Positions 21,868-31,849 of a DNA stretch of 64,000 nt are shown here, one piece after another. The first letter of the stretch is position 1; each line of letters opens with the position of its first letter. The stretch lies in NCBI GenBank assembly GCA_018292915.2, contig JACVVK020000170.1:980001-1044000 (forward strand). The letters are read 5' to 3'. A program made the translations under genes and the position numbers. Below the pieces are notes generated by a model. That model did no database searches. It saw nothing but the letters and a program-made list of their open reading frames with translations, and was not told the origin of the DNA. Source of the stretch: Batillaria attramentaria. Its lineage: Eukaryota; Mollusca; Gastropoda; Batillariidae.

Positions 21868-22944
21868 TTTTGTTTTCTTAAAAAGTCCTTTGTACACAAC
21901 ACTGAAAGGTGATTACAAAGAGATATTGGGCGGAAAGCCGGCGGGGATTTGTATAGAGTTTGTCAGACCAACTACTAGTAAAATTCAGTTCTGTTTCATG
22001 AGTCCCCTACCCGGCCGCCGCCGCCTCACCCACCCACCCCCAAACGCGAGATAGTTGTTGGTGGTAACTGAAGTGTTGTACACTTTGTACCAGACAGTTT
22101 ACAACCGTCTGGGAACTGTATTTGCTGAATCGTGTGTCTTGAGTCGGCCAGGCAGTGATGGAACGGAGAGGATCTTGTAATTTCTGCGACTATGAACCCG
22201 GCCAGTCCTGTTTTCCATCTTCTCAGTTCTGAGTCTTCTTCTGCTTCCGCCGGGGCGGCCGTCTTTGCTTCACCGCCATATTCGAGACCACCCAGAACGT
22301 GTTGAGATCAATGATGATAAACTGTGTCAGTCATTGTAACTCAGTAAAGTCAGTTTGCCGGTCTACACTGATTCTGTTAGAATTTTTGGTCACCTTACGC
22401 AACACTGATTCTTCTGCATGCCGGCTGTACGGTCTCTCAACTGAAGCCACCAAAGGTGCTTGGAGACCACGTGTAGCCAGCCATGTCATAAATTTTGTAA
22501 TTTAGATTCCATGAGTATTTCCAGAGCTGAACTGAATACCCCATCTCTTCAGTTCCTAAGACTAAACCTCCTTGTAAAAAAAAAAAAAAAAAAAAACCTC
22601 GTAGACACAAACCGTTGAGCTATCTTGGTAGACAGATTAATCCCCTTGAGCCGTGGCGCTCGTAAAAAAAAGCCCCAAATACAACTACAAGCAGATAGAC
22701 TGGGAGCTGTAATCAGAGAGCAATGAGAAGTGAGCTTGGTGTTATGGCCATGCCACTGGACCCTAAATCTGCCAGCGTCAAGAGCCGGGGTCAGCTCAGG
22801 CCACGGGGCCGACATTGCTGCCTCCTAGCGCCCCCTCGCGGGCGTGAGCTGATTTACGGGAGGGAACGCTGGCTTGGCTCAACACGTGAAGCGCAGAGTC
22901 TGTTTCACGGGCGGATGCAGAGTGTACGAAGCACTTGGGTGATG
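21868..22944. other. Stretch without recognised gene
   Basis: No supported exon. A poly-A run of about 20 lies near 22577. A 116-residue open frame starting at 22723 reads into the SINE at 22945 and shows no domain. Confidence 0.45.
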
Positions 22945-23060
22945 GAGGGGTTTAACGTCTTTTTCCGCCGCTTACTGCGGGTGATGTCAAAGACGTGGCA
23001 ACGAGACAAAAAGCTAGCACAAATACTTGGCTGCAGCGGGGATTCGAACTCACGACCGGA
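22945..23060 (-). repeat. SINE-A 3' part, split by a LINE fragment
   Basis: GGTTTAACGTCTTTTTCCGC, GATGTCAAAGACGTGGCAAC and GATTCGAACTCACGACC. The head continues after the LINE insertion at 23553-23610. Confidence 0.8.
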
Positions 23061-23552
23061 ACGAAAAGGCTGATGTTTTTTCTAAGGCAGGCAGCGGAAT
23101 GGAACAGCGCAGCCACCAAGTGACCTACAGAGAAGCGGAAACAATCGTCCACAACCAGTACCGGTCCCAGCGGAAGACAAGGCTGGGTGCAGACAGTGGT
23201 GTTGACCCGATCCACCAGCTCCAGAGGCACCAGCAGACAATTCTCTTCAGACTGAGGACTGGCAACTGCAGACTACTGAGCCACCTCAACCGACTCAAGA
23301 TTGCCCACACTGACTAATGACCATGTGGCACTGGATCCCAGACCACAGAACACATCCTTCAGGACTGTCCTGCCCATGGTGCTCTACGACATCAGACCTG
23401 GCCAGAGGGCGCAGAGCTACAGGTGCAGCTCTTGGATAGCGGCCGTCATGACCTGGACAAGGCCGTGGGATTCCGCGTCATGGCGACCGGGCTGCAGATC
23501 TGACGCAACTGATCAGATCGACCGCGCGGCACTAGAAGAAGAAGGCGAACGT
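23061..23552 (+). pseudogene. LINE 3' end: RNase H tail and C-terminal zinc-knuckle region, frameshifted
   Basis: The + strand begins with RNEKADVFSKAG, matching the GNE-x-AD end of the RNase H domain carried by some LINE ORF2 proteins. It continues through VTYREAETIVHNQYR, QQTILFRLRTGNCRL and HLNRLKIAHTD to a stop. The reading then resumes in another frame with CPCGTGSQTTEHILQDC and ALRHQTWPEG, the C-terminal cysteine/histidine block of this type of LINE. The break between the two frames, and the missing upstream part, show a dead 5'-truncated copy. It ends in a GAAGAAGAAG-like tail and sits inside a minus-strand SINE-A at an ACGACC repeat. Confidence 0.75.
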
Positions 23553-23620
23553 ACGACCAGAGCATTGAAAGTCCAGCGCTCTACCATTCTGCTATGCCGG
23601 CTGCCATTCTGCTATCCCGC
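23553..23620 (-). repeat. SINE-A head (partner of 22945-23060)
   Basis: ACGACCAGAGCATTGAAAGT, then CCAGCGCTCTACCATTCTGC. The final CCATTCTGCTATCCCG is a small duplication of the head end. Confidence 0.78.
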
Positions 23621-23703
23621 ACTCGAAACTGACGTGAACAAGATCTATGTAGTTTACGAAAGAAGGTAGTTGCCGTCTGTTGGGGATTCTGTAACGTGCA
23701 CAC

Positions 23704-23904
23704 TTTTTTTTTTTTTTTTTTTTTTCGTGCGGCGTACACGAGGGCGAGACAGGCACCGTGAACGAGCCTCCCCGTGACTTTGACTCGACCCCGAAAGGGA
23801 AAAATCCAGCTGAGTTTCTGCCGGCCACCAGTGACCAGGGATTTGCACCCGTGCCGCACGATCCATAGCTGGACGCCTTTAACCACTGAACCAAAATCAC
23901 CCCG
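23704..23904 (-). repeat. SINE-C (tRNA-headed, poly-A tailed)
   Basis: On the minus strand a tRNA-like head starts at 23904 (GGGGTGATTTTGGTTCAGTG, GTTAAAGGCG), with a B-box-like GGTGCAAATCCC. The body is about 100 bp and the tail is poly-A (T22 on the + strand at 23704-23725). It is a different family from SINE-A and SINE-B. No target duplication was found. Confidence 0.65.
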
Positions 23905-24245
23905 TAATTCTCCACCAGTCTTTCTCGACGAGATCCGCTGGCGTTTAGCCTCGGGCGTTCCCAGTCACATGGACAGGTGTGCAGTTCCTCGGCTGTTTTT
24001 ACACGATTAAGCAACGGAACAAGGTGTCAGAATTGGCGACTCGTGCTGGTGATGTACGGCACATCCGGGGCTTAAGACGGCTAGACGTGACAAAGTCATT
24101 ACGTCACCGTCACCTGCACCAGGCTTACGCCAGTGATCTGTCTTAAAGGCGCCAGTTCTAAGATTAACAGGGGGGCGGATCGGCGAGAGTTACTGAACAT
24201 CTATGTTTACTCCCCTGCACTTCAGTTTCTCTGGCCGTGTGTGCA

Positions 24246-24252
<7 letters not shown>

Positions 24253-24331
<79 letters not shown>

Positions 24332-24423
24332 TTTGTCTGTCAAAGTCAAGGGTAGAGACTGACTGAAATTTTATTGACCAAGGATGAGATCATAGACGCA
24401 CAGGTCTCTTTTACTGTCTGTCC

Positions 24424-24510
<87 letters not shown>

Positions 24511-24534
24511 TCTCTCTCTCTCTCTCTCTCTCTC
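24253..24534. repeat. (GT)n, then (CA)n(GCAC)n(CT)n microsatellites
   Basis: (GT)n lies at 24253-24330. A compound (CA)n, (GCAC)n, (TC)n array lies at 24427-24534. Confidence 0.95.
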
Positions 24535-24594
24535 GGTGAGATGTGGCCGAGAGACTTTCTGACTGGATTGAATAGTGTTCAGTTGGACTGTTCA

Positions 24595-24690
24595 GTTAAG
24601 GTAGCTGGCTCTTTCCTTGTTTCGGAACAGTTGCGCATGTGACTGCGCCTGTGCGCTCGAAATGGCGTAGCTTAGAGATTAGTAGAGTCT
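24595..24690 (+). repeat. Dispersed repeat E, fragment
   Basis: GGAACAGTTGCGCATGTGAC and CGCCTGTGCGCTCGAAAT resemble the E copies at 51115 and 53865. A further E piece lies at 25134-25190 (GGACGATCTGTGAGC). A LINE fragment separates them. Confidence 0.5.
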
Positions 24691-24916
24691 GAGAAGTGCG
24701 CATGCAATGCAGACGTCATGAATGCTGAACACCTGCTCCAAAACTGCCGACTCCATGATGCTCCCAGACAAGAACCATGGCCAGAACCAGTACCGCTGAG
24801 GGTCAAGCGCTATTACGACCTGGAGGACCTTCTGAGGACGGCTGCATTCGTGCATGCGAGCGACTGGCATCTCCATCTAGTGAACGACGACGACGACGAA
24901 GAAGAAGAAGAAGTAG
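24691..24916 (+). pseudogene. LINE 3' end, second fragment
   Basis: Encodes KCACNADVMNAEHLLQNC, then RQEPWPEPVPLRVK and DLEDLLRTAAFVHAS. This is the same C-terminal C-x-C...H...C block as in 23061-23552 and the expected end of that ORF2 type. It ends with a (GAC)n(GAA)n tail at 24886-24913. Only the last ~70 residues remain. Confidence 0.7.
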
Positions 24917-25185
24917 AGCTCCGAATGCAACACACTGACGTTTGATGGCCGCGCAAACAGGGAAAACTCAGCCATCCCTGATCGACGTCCGCCGGTTGTC
25001 CCTTGTCGGCTGTTTTGTCACAGAGTGCTGTCAGGTGGAGTAGGGCCGCAACACTGTCGACGGTCACTGCGCTTTTGGCTTGAATTAGATGAACACACCC
25101 CTGTCTGTGTGGCTGTATTTGTGTATGTATCTAAGTGGTGTGATGCTATAGACACCACTCAAACAGCTCGGGACGATCTGTGAGC

Positions 25186-25338
25186 TTGGGGGTCGGGTCG
25201 TGAGTTCGAATCCCGGCTAGGGCCAAATACTTGTACTGGCTTGCTTTTTTTTTTTTTTTTTTTTTTCCTCGTTGCCCCGTCTTTGATATCACCCATACGT
25301 GGTGGAAAAGGACGTTGTTAAACTCCCACCCACCCCCC
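25186..25338 (+). repeat. SINE-A, 5'-truncated, with T-run
   Basis: Starts at GGGTCGGGTCGTGAGTTCG and has a T22 expansion in the GGCTTTTTC block (25244-25266). It ends with GTTAAACTCCCACCCACCCC. Confidence 0.8.
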
Positions 25339-25344
25339 TGTGAG

Positions 25345-25506
25345 CTTGGGGAGCCTGGGCACAGTCGAACCGCAGAGCACCACCGGACTCTCAGTACTCG
25401 GGTCGTGAGTTCGAATCCCGGCTAGGGCCAACTATTTGTGCTAGCCATTTTCCCGTTGTCCTGTCTTCGACATTACCCACGTGTGGTGGGAAAGGACGTG
25501 AAGCCC
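25345..25506 (+). repeat. SINE-A, host of the 5.7-kb transposon
   Basis: The head is diverged and the body normal up to GGTGGGAAAGGACGTGAAGCCC. The transposon follows after TTAA, and the SINE tail resumes at 31250 as TTAAAACACCCATCCACCC. The transposon is therefore younger than this SINE. Confidence 0.85.
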
Positions 25507-25510
25507 TTAA

Positions 25511-25555
25511 AGGTCCTACGAATGCAGATTTTGGGCCCAAATTGTGCCTAAAACT
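25511..25555 (+). repeat. Left terminal inverted repeat of the Kolobok-like element
   Basis: Begins AGGTCCTACGAATGCAG and continues with a GGGCCCAAATTGTG block. It differs from the inverse of 31205-31249 at five transitions only. Confidence 0.95.
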
Positions 25556-25761
25556 CATGTAAACAACACAGCAGAGCACAGAAAGCGGTAGAATGTGAGT
25601 GCGGTGCATTTTACTCACTAGTTATGCCGTATTCAACGGGACAGGGTGCACGAAAGTACGCAGAACCTCAAAATTATCGATCGAAGCGAGTCGTTTTCCC
25701 TGTTCGAAAAGGCCGCCATAGCTGTCTCGTCGAAAACGAGACCATGTAAACAGTGCCAAGG

Positions 25762-25778
25762 CTGCGTGACGTCACGTT
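25762..25778 (+). promoter_or_regulatory. Shared promoter box with CRE palindrome (left gene)
   Basis: GTGACGTCACGTTT lies about 50 bp before the proposed ATG at 25824. TGACGTCA (25767-25774) is the canonical CREB/ATF site. The same 14 bases occur in the same orientation relative to the transposase gene at the other end. Confidence 0.5.
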
Positions 25779-25823
25779 TAGACTTCCGATCTTGCAAGTA
25801 TCAAGCACTCAGTGTACGCAAGT

Positions 25824-27034
25824 ATGGAAAACGTTCCATACCAGTTTGAACCGCTGGCGACAGAGGCCGATCTGTGGACTGAGTGGTCGTCAAAAGATGA
25901 GGAGGAAGAGGAAGCATCTCTGCTCACTGAATCACAGAGGTAGGACCTTCCGTTTTATTGATACGATGTCTAGTTTACGCACATGCTTCAGCGTTTCCGA
26001 CTCGAACACACACGTCGAACACACGTAACTGTTACGTGCCTCGCGTACACATGTGAACTTCTTAGTTCTAACTGACCATAAAAAATATTACTTTCAGAGA
26101 CTGGTGTAAGTGCGGTAAGTTCCCGGAGCCGGCAGAGAGGTAGAGAGGGTGTGCTGCCATGATTACGGGGAAGTTGTAAGCAAGTTTGAGCCTGGCCGAC
26201 AGTCCTGCATAACGGAGCACGAAGGCGTTTTCGTCAACTGCCTGTCAAAGGTAAATGTTCACTTTTTACTCAGAGTTTTTACTTCCAGATGACGAGGTAC
26301 AAGCTTGACCGATCGAAAGAGAACAAAGCTTTTCACACTCACTCACTCTCTCTCTCTCACACACACACACGGGGGGGGGGGGGGGGGGGGGGATCCGCAT
26401 ACAAGGGTATTGTTCGACAAGGTGGTGCACTACTGATGTATTGTGTGACAAGGAGTTTTTCAACTTGCTTTCAAAGATACTTTCACTGTGAGAGGATTTA
26501 GTTATCGGTAATAGAAGTGTCTGTCCAGTTCATATTGTACAGGTCTCTCGTTGCTGTTTCATCTCCAGATACTCAATTGATACTAATTCTGATGAAAATT
26601 GACATGCCAAAGGTTTGGAGATCAGAGTTTCAGGGCAACCATCCACACAAGTGAGTAATTAAAAAAAAAAAAAAAAAATCACCTTTTGTCAGACTTTACT
26701 TTGTTGCTTCATGCAGTCATAGCACAGGAAGAAACAACTTGTTAATATTGTTTTACACTTACCAGTGATATTCAGGCATGCAAAGATAAGAATCAATATG
26801 TGGTAAATGGGAGCAGTGACTAAGTAGGTGTCTACACTTTCCCAACCTTTACATGGACAAGAATTCTGTCATGCCACCAGTAAGAATTATACTTGTTTTC
26901 AGAACATACAGACATGTGGCTTACTGCACACCACCGGATGAAGAAATCGAAAGATATTGCCGGCCTGCCTCCTGTCAACTGTGAGGGCAAAATACCCATC
27001 TCAGCAGTACACTGGCTTCAAGTATGCTGTGTGA
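25824..27034 (+). pseudogene. P2X7 cytosolic-domain-like protein, spliced and frameshifted
   Basis: Exon 1 (25824-25939) starts MENVPYQFEPLATEADLWTE, has an acidic run and ends at donor GTAGGA in phase 2. Exon 2 (26098-26250) opens with RDWCKCGKF, matching the W-C-x-C-G start of the P2X7 'ballast' domain. After a one-base shift with a stop near 26140 it gives ERVCCHDYGE, then CITEHEG and NCLSK, and ends at GTAAATG. Exon 3 (about 26569-26650) is weaker. Exon 4 (26903-27034) has RTYRHVAY, then after another shift ILPACL and YPSQQYTGFKYA before a stop. In vertebrate P2X7 this domain lies inside the cell and binds zinc and guanine nucleotides (established). Here there is no channel part. The role in the transposon is unknown. 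The two shifts could be decay or sequencing errors. Confidence 0.8.
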
Positions 27035-27191
27035 GACAAGTATAAGTAAGTGTCAATGTTTTCATTTTATTGTTCGTGTAACTATGACCACAGAATGGTA
27101 GAAATGTAATCCTGTAGTTCAGGTAGTAGGCATCCCTGGCCTCCAGTTGATGCGTGGTCGACGTTGAGCCACAACAGCAGCTTTGTCCACC

Positions 27192-27560
27192 TCACCAACT
27201 GACTAAAAGTTCAGGCAGGCCCTGAGTGTAGTTGCTTTGAGCCTCTCTTGCCTTTTTGTAGCCAGGGAAAGTCAGTCTGAGAAGTACAACTTCATATAGC
27301 TCACTAATGTAGTCTGAAACAGAACATAAATATATAGAGCGCTCTCAGCTTTACTTACTTCAGTCCCCTACTTTTAAATTGACCTGATTGAGCGCATATT
27401 TTCGGCTTTGCCGACGCCTTTGTTCCTATTCTATATTAAATGTAATTACATGACATTACACCTAGGCAGTTGCTCCTTCTAAATTATTTAGTCTTTTACC
27501 GCTGAAACCTCTTGCAGAGCTTTAGGGTAGCGACGTCTGCTAGTACTGGAGATGCACCAG

Positions 27561-27615
<55 letters not shown>

Positions 27616-30600
27616 TAATGTTTCATTGCTTTCAAAATTTCATAAAATGGGCTCTCAATATATATATATAAAATTATATATAGAGAGAGAGAGAAGTATA
27701 GATTATGAAAGAAAGTATGCATTACCTCGACCGTGCGAACATTTCACAGCTTTTGCAAGCTGGAGCTCCCTTTGTAGCCCAAAATCTGCAGATCTTCCAC
27801 TGCAGTTCACCTTGTGAAGTAGGCTAGTGGCTTGCTCACAGCCTGCACTTGCATTAAGATGCATTGCAGCAAGGAGAAGTCTGAAACATTTCATAAAATC
27901 AACTTAGGTTAGCGTGAAGTTCTCCTGTCGTTTGCTTCTGTGACACCTTTACCACATAACATTGTATGAAGAATCTTGACAGTGTAGGGTGGTCATTGTC
28001 TGGAGATGTACAGGGAATTGTACATAGTGGCTGTTTTTGGAAGGAATTCCTGTGTTATTTACTGTAACTGCTTTTTAAGAAATGTCTTTAACATGCCAAA
28101 GCAATGACTGGTTCATATTTACTGAATGTCAATGTTCATGCTTTACTTACTATCTTACTAATAAACAACACCTGCTCTCCAAAACTAGTTTCCTTTTAAA
28201 ACAGGACAATGAAGCTGATCTTTCCCTATGTGGGAGAAATGATGAGAGAGAGAGAGTAATGGATATTACAGGCAAATTAAACTTTGCATACTTGGCTTGC
28301 ATGACAGGGTAGGTGAAGTGGTTAAAGCTTCGAGGGAAAGTGGCAGAGAACAGCATGATATAATTCTAGACACGCAGTCTGCACATCTGGTGACAGCATC
28401 CCAAAATCACGCAGGAGAAAGGAATTCTTGATGACTGCCTCCAGTGTATGGTGCTGTCGGGTTCCTGCAGCATATAGTTACCACAGACATTGTTGACTGT
28501 TAGACGGCATGTAGGATATTATCATCAGTTAACACAAATTCCTCACATGCGACAGGAACAAAAGCAGAATGTGAAGCAAACTGAACAAGCATTGAACTAG
28601 CCATGTCACTGATTTTCTTCACCTTTTTTGATCCAGGCTCTTGGCACCAGCTGATCATGCTGACACTTGGGGAAAAGGCCACCGTGACCCTCATGGATGT
28701 CTGCCACATGATTGCTGATGGAGACCCACTTGTCCTTTACAAGCTGCGCTCGGTTGGGACCCTCCGGTGATGAAGATGAGCACCAGTACATGTGCTTTGT
28801 GATGCTTTTGGACCACAGTGACAGGGTGGCATTCCGCTTTAACTTGCTGGCTGCATCTATTATCTTTCCAACCCCTGAATAAAATGTTCAGTATATTTAT
28901 GAGTCATATTTCTGTGGGTTTTCTTATGGGTGGGGAGGGGAGGGGTGGTGGGCGGATGCTTAGGGGTGCAGGTTATCTTTTTTCTTTTTTTTCTTTTTTT
29001 TTTTTTTTTTTTGGGGGGGGGGGGGGGGGTGGCAATATGGATAACATTTGTGTAACTACTTTCTTAAAATTTCCATGGTTATTTGTCATACTGTCAAGAT
29101 CCATAACATGTGTATGTATGTATATGTGTATATATATGTATGTGTGTATGTACATATAATGTGTAGGTGTGTATCATGTATGTATGGGTGGCTGACAGCA
29201 CTATGTACATGTGTCAATGTACAAATTCCAAAAATATGAGTAATTAAAAAAACAGTACATGTACTGTGAACAGCTACACAGTTTTTATTTCGTACTTATT
29301 GAAGGTTTACCTTTGGCCACGTGCCATACATCAAAGCGGTGAATAATCTGGTGATCATGGTGTGGCTTGGAGTGACGGTCAAGCATATATTTCTTGACAC
29401 TGGCATGACGATCAGTGATCAGATGGCTGGTGTTTACTGTCTTGCATATTTTCTGAAGTCCTCTCTTTAGCCCTTCGAGTTTCATCGCATGGGAATTTCG
29501 TACTTGATTACTCTTGAATTAAAGAAAGAATAATTAGAAGACCACAGTCATGCACACATGAACATTGCAAAGTACATTGCCGTCTGTTGTTTTGTTGACA
29601 CCATCTCCTGATAAGATAAAAACAATCCTTTTAACATCAATAACATGTAAGTAGTTTGCACGCAGCACTCCTTCAGCCCCATTCCCTGTCAGGTGTAGTC
29701 TTCTTAGCCAACAAATCAGTCTCCCCACCTTTCTCCTCCCTGCAGTTCAAATAAATGACTGACACATACACTGTGACCTCTGCCATGGACATAAAAAAAC
29801 AAAACCCCAACCCAACCCAGGCACACTCATTAAGATCACCATTAACTCGTGAGGATCAATGACAAAAATAGTATGCATGCTTTCTAATGCTCATATTTGC
29901 TACTGAAAAAAAGTCTGTGACATCAACCATGATTCTCACTGGCTTCACTACAACTTGAAGGCCCACATCCCTTGACCGAACAGCACATGGCTCACTTTCA
30001 CACTCAAGTCAGGGTGGCATCTTCCTCACTTGTATCATCACCGATGATGGGTGGGTCTTCGCTGAGGATTTCTGCCAGCTCCTAATTTAAATCATTGTTC
30101 AGCGTGAGTGAGAAATATCAGGAATCCCATGAGCTGTCACTATTTTGTAAAATTTCTAATATTGTTAAGTATGAACACTGCCATCTAAACCCATACTGAA
30201 GGTGAATAGACACATTTAACTTGAAAGACTTGTAAAAAAAAAAAAAAAAAAACTTAATAAAATCCACATTTTGGGGGGTTGATGCTGGCCTCACTGTCAA
30301 CTGTTTCCTTCTTTAATTTCTTGGGGGGGGGGGGGGATGAATTGGAAGTGAGATATTTAGTGGTGGGGATAGAGAAAGGGAAAGAACGATATACATTCAA
30401 TGCTGCATAGGGTGTGTCTAAATAACATGCACGACACTCACATCTAGTACGGTGTTCTCTTGTTTATTGGGCATGACAGGGTGATAATGTATGACTGGGC
30501 TGAGACAGGATGCGGGGGGGGGGGGGGGGGGGGGAGAGTGGGGTGTTGTGAAGCCGGCAGCTGACGAGAGGGGAGGGGAGTGTGTTGTGAAACAGACGAC

Positions 30601-30983
30601 AGGTTTCCTCTGTCCGTCTCAGTCTCTCACAGGCACACACACACACACGCATCTCAGAACGACCCCAATGCAAGTCACTCTCGCACAAGAAAATAGGTTT
30701 TTTTTTCCCCCTCCAGTGCAGTACTCACCTGCTGCCTACGTCGTTTGGTCAGGCGGCCGAAGCGCCTGTCGGTCAGGTCTTGCTTCCGTTTTCGCTGGGT
30801 TTCCGAGTGCCCAAAGAGCGTGGGCACTGCATCCGGACGTAGTTCTGGTTGGTATTTGAGCCCCTCTTTCCTGCTGCTAAGTGTCCTTGTTGTAAAGGCA
30901 CTGTCTTCAAAATGTTTTGAGAACTCACGGAAGACTGCCGCACTGCTTTTTTTCTGAACCGGGGGCGCAGCTTCCACCGGCAT
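27192..30983 (-). pseudogene. Kolobok-type transposase with THAP-like N-terminus, damaged
   Basis: Exon 1 (30983-30729) encodes VFREFSKHFEDSAF and LRPDAVPTLF, the second half of a THAP DNA-binding domain; the first cysteines are absent. It ends at donor GTGAGT. A weak piece follows at 30100-29830 (ELAEILSEDPPIIGDD, RSRDVGLQVVVKPV). Exon 29512-29311 has NSHAMKLEGLKRGLQ, TDRHASVKKYM and HRFDVWHVAKG. It joins in phase to 28874-28620, with AASKLKRNATLSLWSKSI, HMYWCSSSS, SISNHVADIH and LFPKCQHD. A shift follows at WIKK, then SDMASSMLVQ. A later piece (about 28430-28290) has LSPDVQTACLE with a following Y-H. A possible last exon lies at 27275-27192. I did not find the DGR-x-DSPGH-type segment expected before NSHAM. 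The motifs are from memory of this transposase family; the exact superfamily label is inferred. Confidence 0.75.
27564..27612. repeat. (TA)n microsatellite inside the transposon
   Basis: About 24 TA units, with a shorter (TA)n and (GA)n pair at 27658-27692. Confidence 0.95.
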
Positions 30984-31021
30984 GTTACAACCCCGCGACC
31001 GCTAGTTTCGCTATGGCTGTC

Positions 31022-31036
31022 AAACGTGACGTCACT
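31022..31036 (-). promoter_or_regulatory. Shared promoter box with CRE palindrome (transposase gene)
   Basis: Read on the minus strand, GTGACGTCACGTTT lies about 40 bp before the ATG at 30983 and matches the box upstream of the left gene. A TCACGTGA E-box is nearby (31041-31048). Confidence 0.5.
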
Positions 31037-31204
31037 TGCGTCACGTGATATACCGGCGAGTGTTTTCGGGACCTCGCTGTAGCAGACGAATTGCCAGGCT
31101 GACGGGGGATGTTTTTTTATCGTGAACTAATAACAGGCTCGGCAGGCCGATGATCTATGCCATTTTGATGAAACGGCATACACCCATGCTTCCACTGAGC
31201 ATAC

Positions 31205-31249
31205 AGTTTTGGACACAATTTGGGTCCAAAATTTGCATTCGTAGAACCT
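31205..31249 (-). repeat. Right terminal inverted repeat of the Kolobok-like element
   Basis: Read inverted it begins AGGTTCTACGAATGCAA and carries GGACCCAAATTGTG. It is followed outside by TTAA (31250-31253). Confidence 0.95.
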
Positions 31250-31278
31250 TTAAAACACCCATCCACCCATGAGCCTAA
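31250..31278 (+). repeat. SINE-A tail, right of the transposon
   Basis: TTAAAACACCCATCCACCC completes the SINE interrupted at 25506. Confidence 0.8.
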
Positions 31279-31544
31279 AAAATCTTTTAAAATGGGCCTT
31301 TAATGTCGTGACGTGCTGTGTCAAGGGGAAGTCGGAGCGTGACCGTGTCAGTAGAAGTAAGGTGCCTTTTGTCATGATAATAGTTTGGGTTTGTTTTTTA
31401 TAAGACTTCCTTTTAAACCTGCGAATAGGGCATTATGCACATTTTTATCTTGTAAATATTTATTTAAAAAAAATACTAGTCATGAGATTTTACCTATTTT
31501 AATTAAATAAAACGAAAATTGTACAGACAGGACCGCTTGTTGCT

Positions 31545-31728
31545 TGAAGCCGGTGTACCCGGAGAGAACACCCGATGATCGGCCCCAATGAACGGTGCTG
31601 TACACTAGAAGTGAAAAATCATTTACCCTAAGCGGGACTCGAACCGCTAACCTCTCACCCTGGTGGTCGGAGTCACTGCTACTACTACACAGTCCACCCG
31701 AACGACCGACTGCACAAAAAGCTAGTGC
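31545..31728 (-). repeat. SINE-B 5' half
   Basis: Read inverted: a head GGTCGTTCGGGTGGACTGTG, then GCGGTTCGAGTCCCGCTTAG and GGTGTTCTCTCCGGGTACACC. The 3' tail is missing. Confidence 0.65.
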
Positions 31729-31737
31729 TTGAGCGTG

Positions 31738-31761
31738 CACGCACGCACACGCGCGCGCGCG

Positions 31762-31815
<54 letters not shown>
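31738..31815. repeat. (GCAC)n(GC)n(CA)n microsatellite
   Basis: A GC-rich start followed by about 27 CA units. Confidence 0.95.
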
Positions 31816-31816
<1 letters not shown>

Positions 31817-31849
31817 AAAGACAGTCAGTGTAACAGGCTTTTATCAGTG

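Larger units (their letters stand above)
25511..31249. mobile_element. Kolobok-like DNA transposon carrying a P2X7-domain gene
   Basis: This 5739-bp element has 45-bp TIRs (25511-25555 and 31205-31249; 40 of 45 positions match) starting AGGT(C/T)CTACGAATGC, and a TTAA duplication at 25507-25510 and 31250-31253. It holds two convergent spliced genes: a P2X7-like cytosolic-domain protein on the + strand from the left end, and a THAP-ended transposase on the - strand from the right end. Both are broken here, so the copy is probably inactive. It also holds an (AT)n array (27564-27612), a G22 run (about 26371-26392) and A-runs near 26660 and 30236. TTAA targets plus a THAP-like N-terminus point to the Kolobok superfamily (established association). 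piggyBac also uses TTAA but lacks THAP domains. Confidence 0.85.

Noticed and set aside
22723..23073. 116-residue frame as a host gene
   Set aside because: It reads into a minus-strand SINE and has no recognisable domain.
25824..27034. Host P2X receptor gene
   Set aside because: No transmembrane or ligand-binding part of a P2X channel is present, and the exons lie between the transposon ends.
29534..29728. Extra transposase exon (minus strand)
   Set aside because: Only a faint likeness to the hydrophobic region before the catalytic core; not enough to call.
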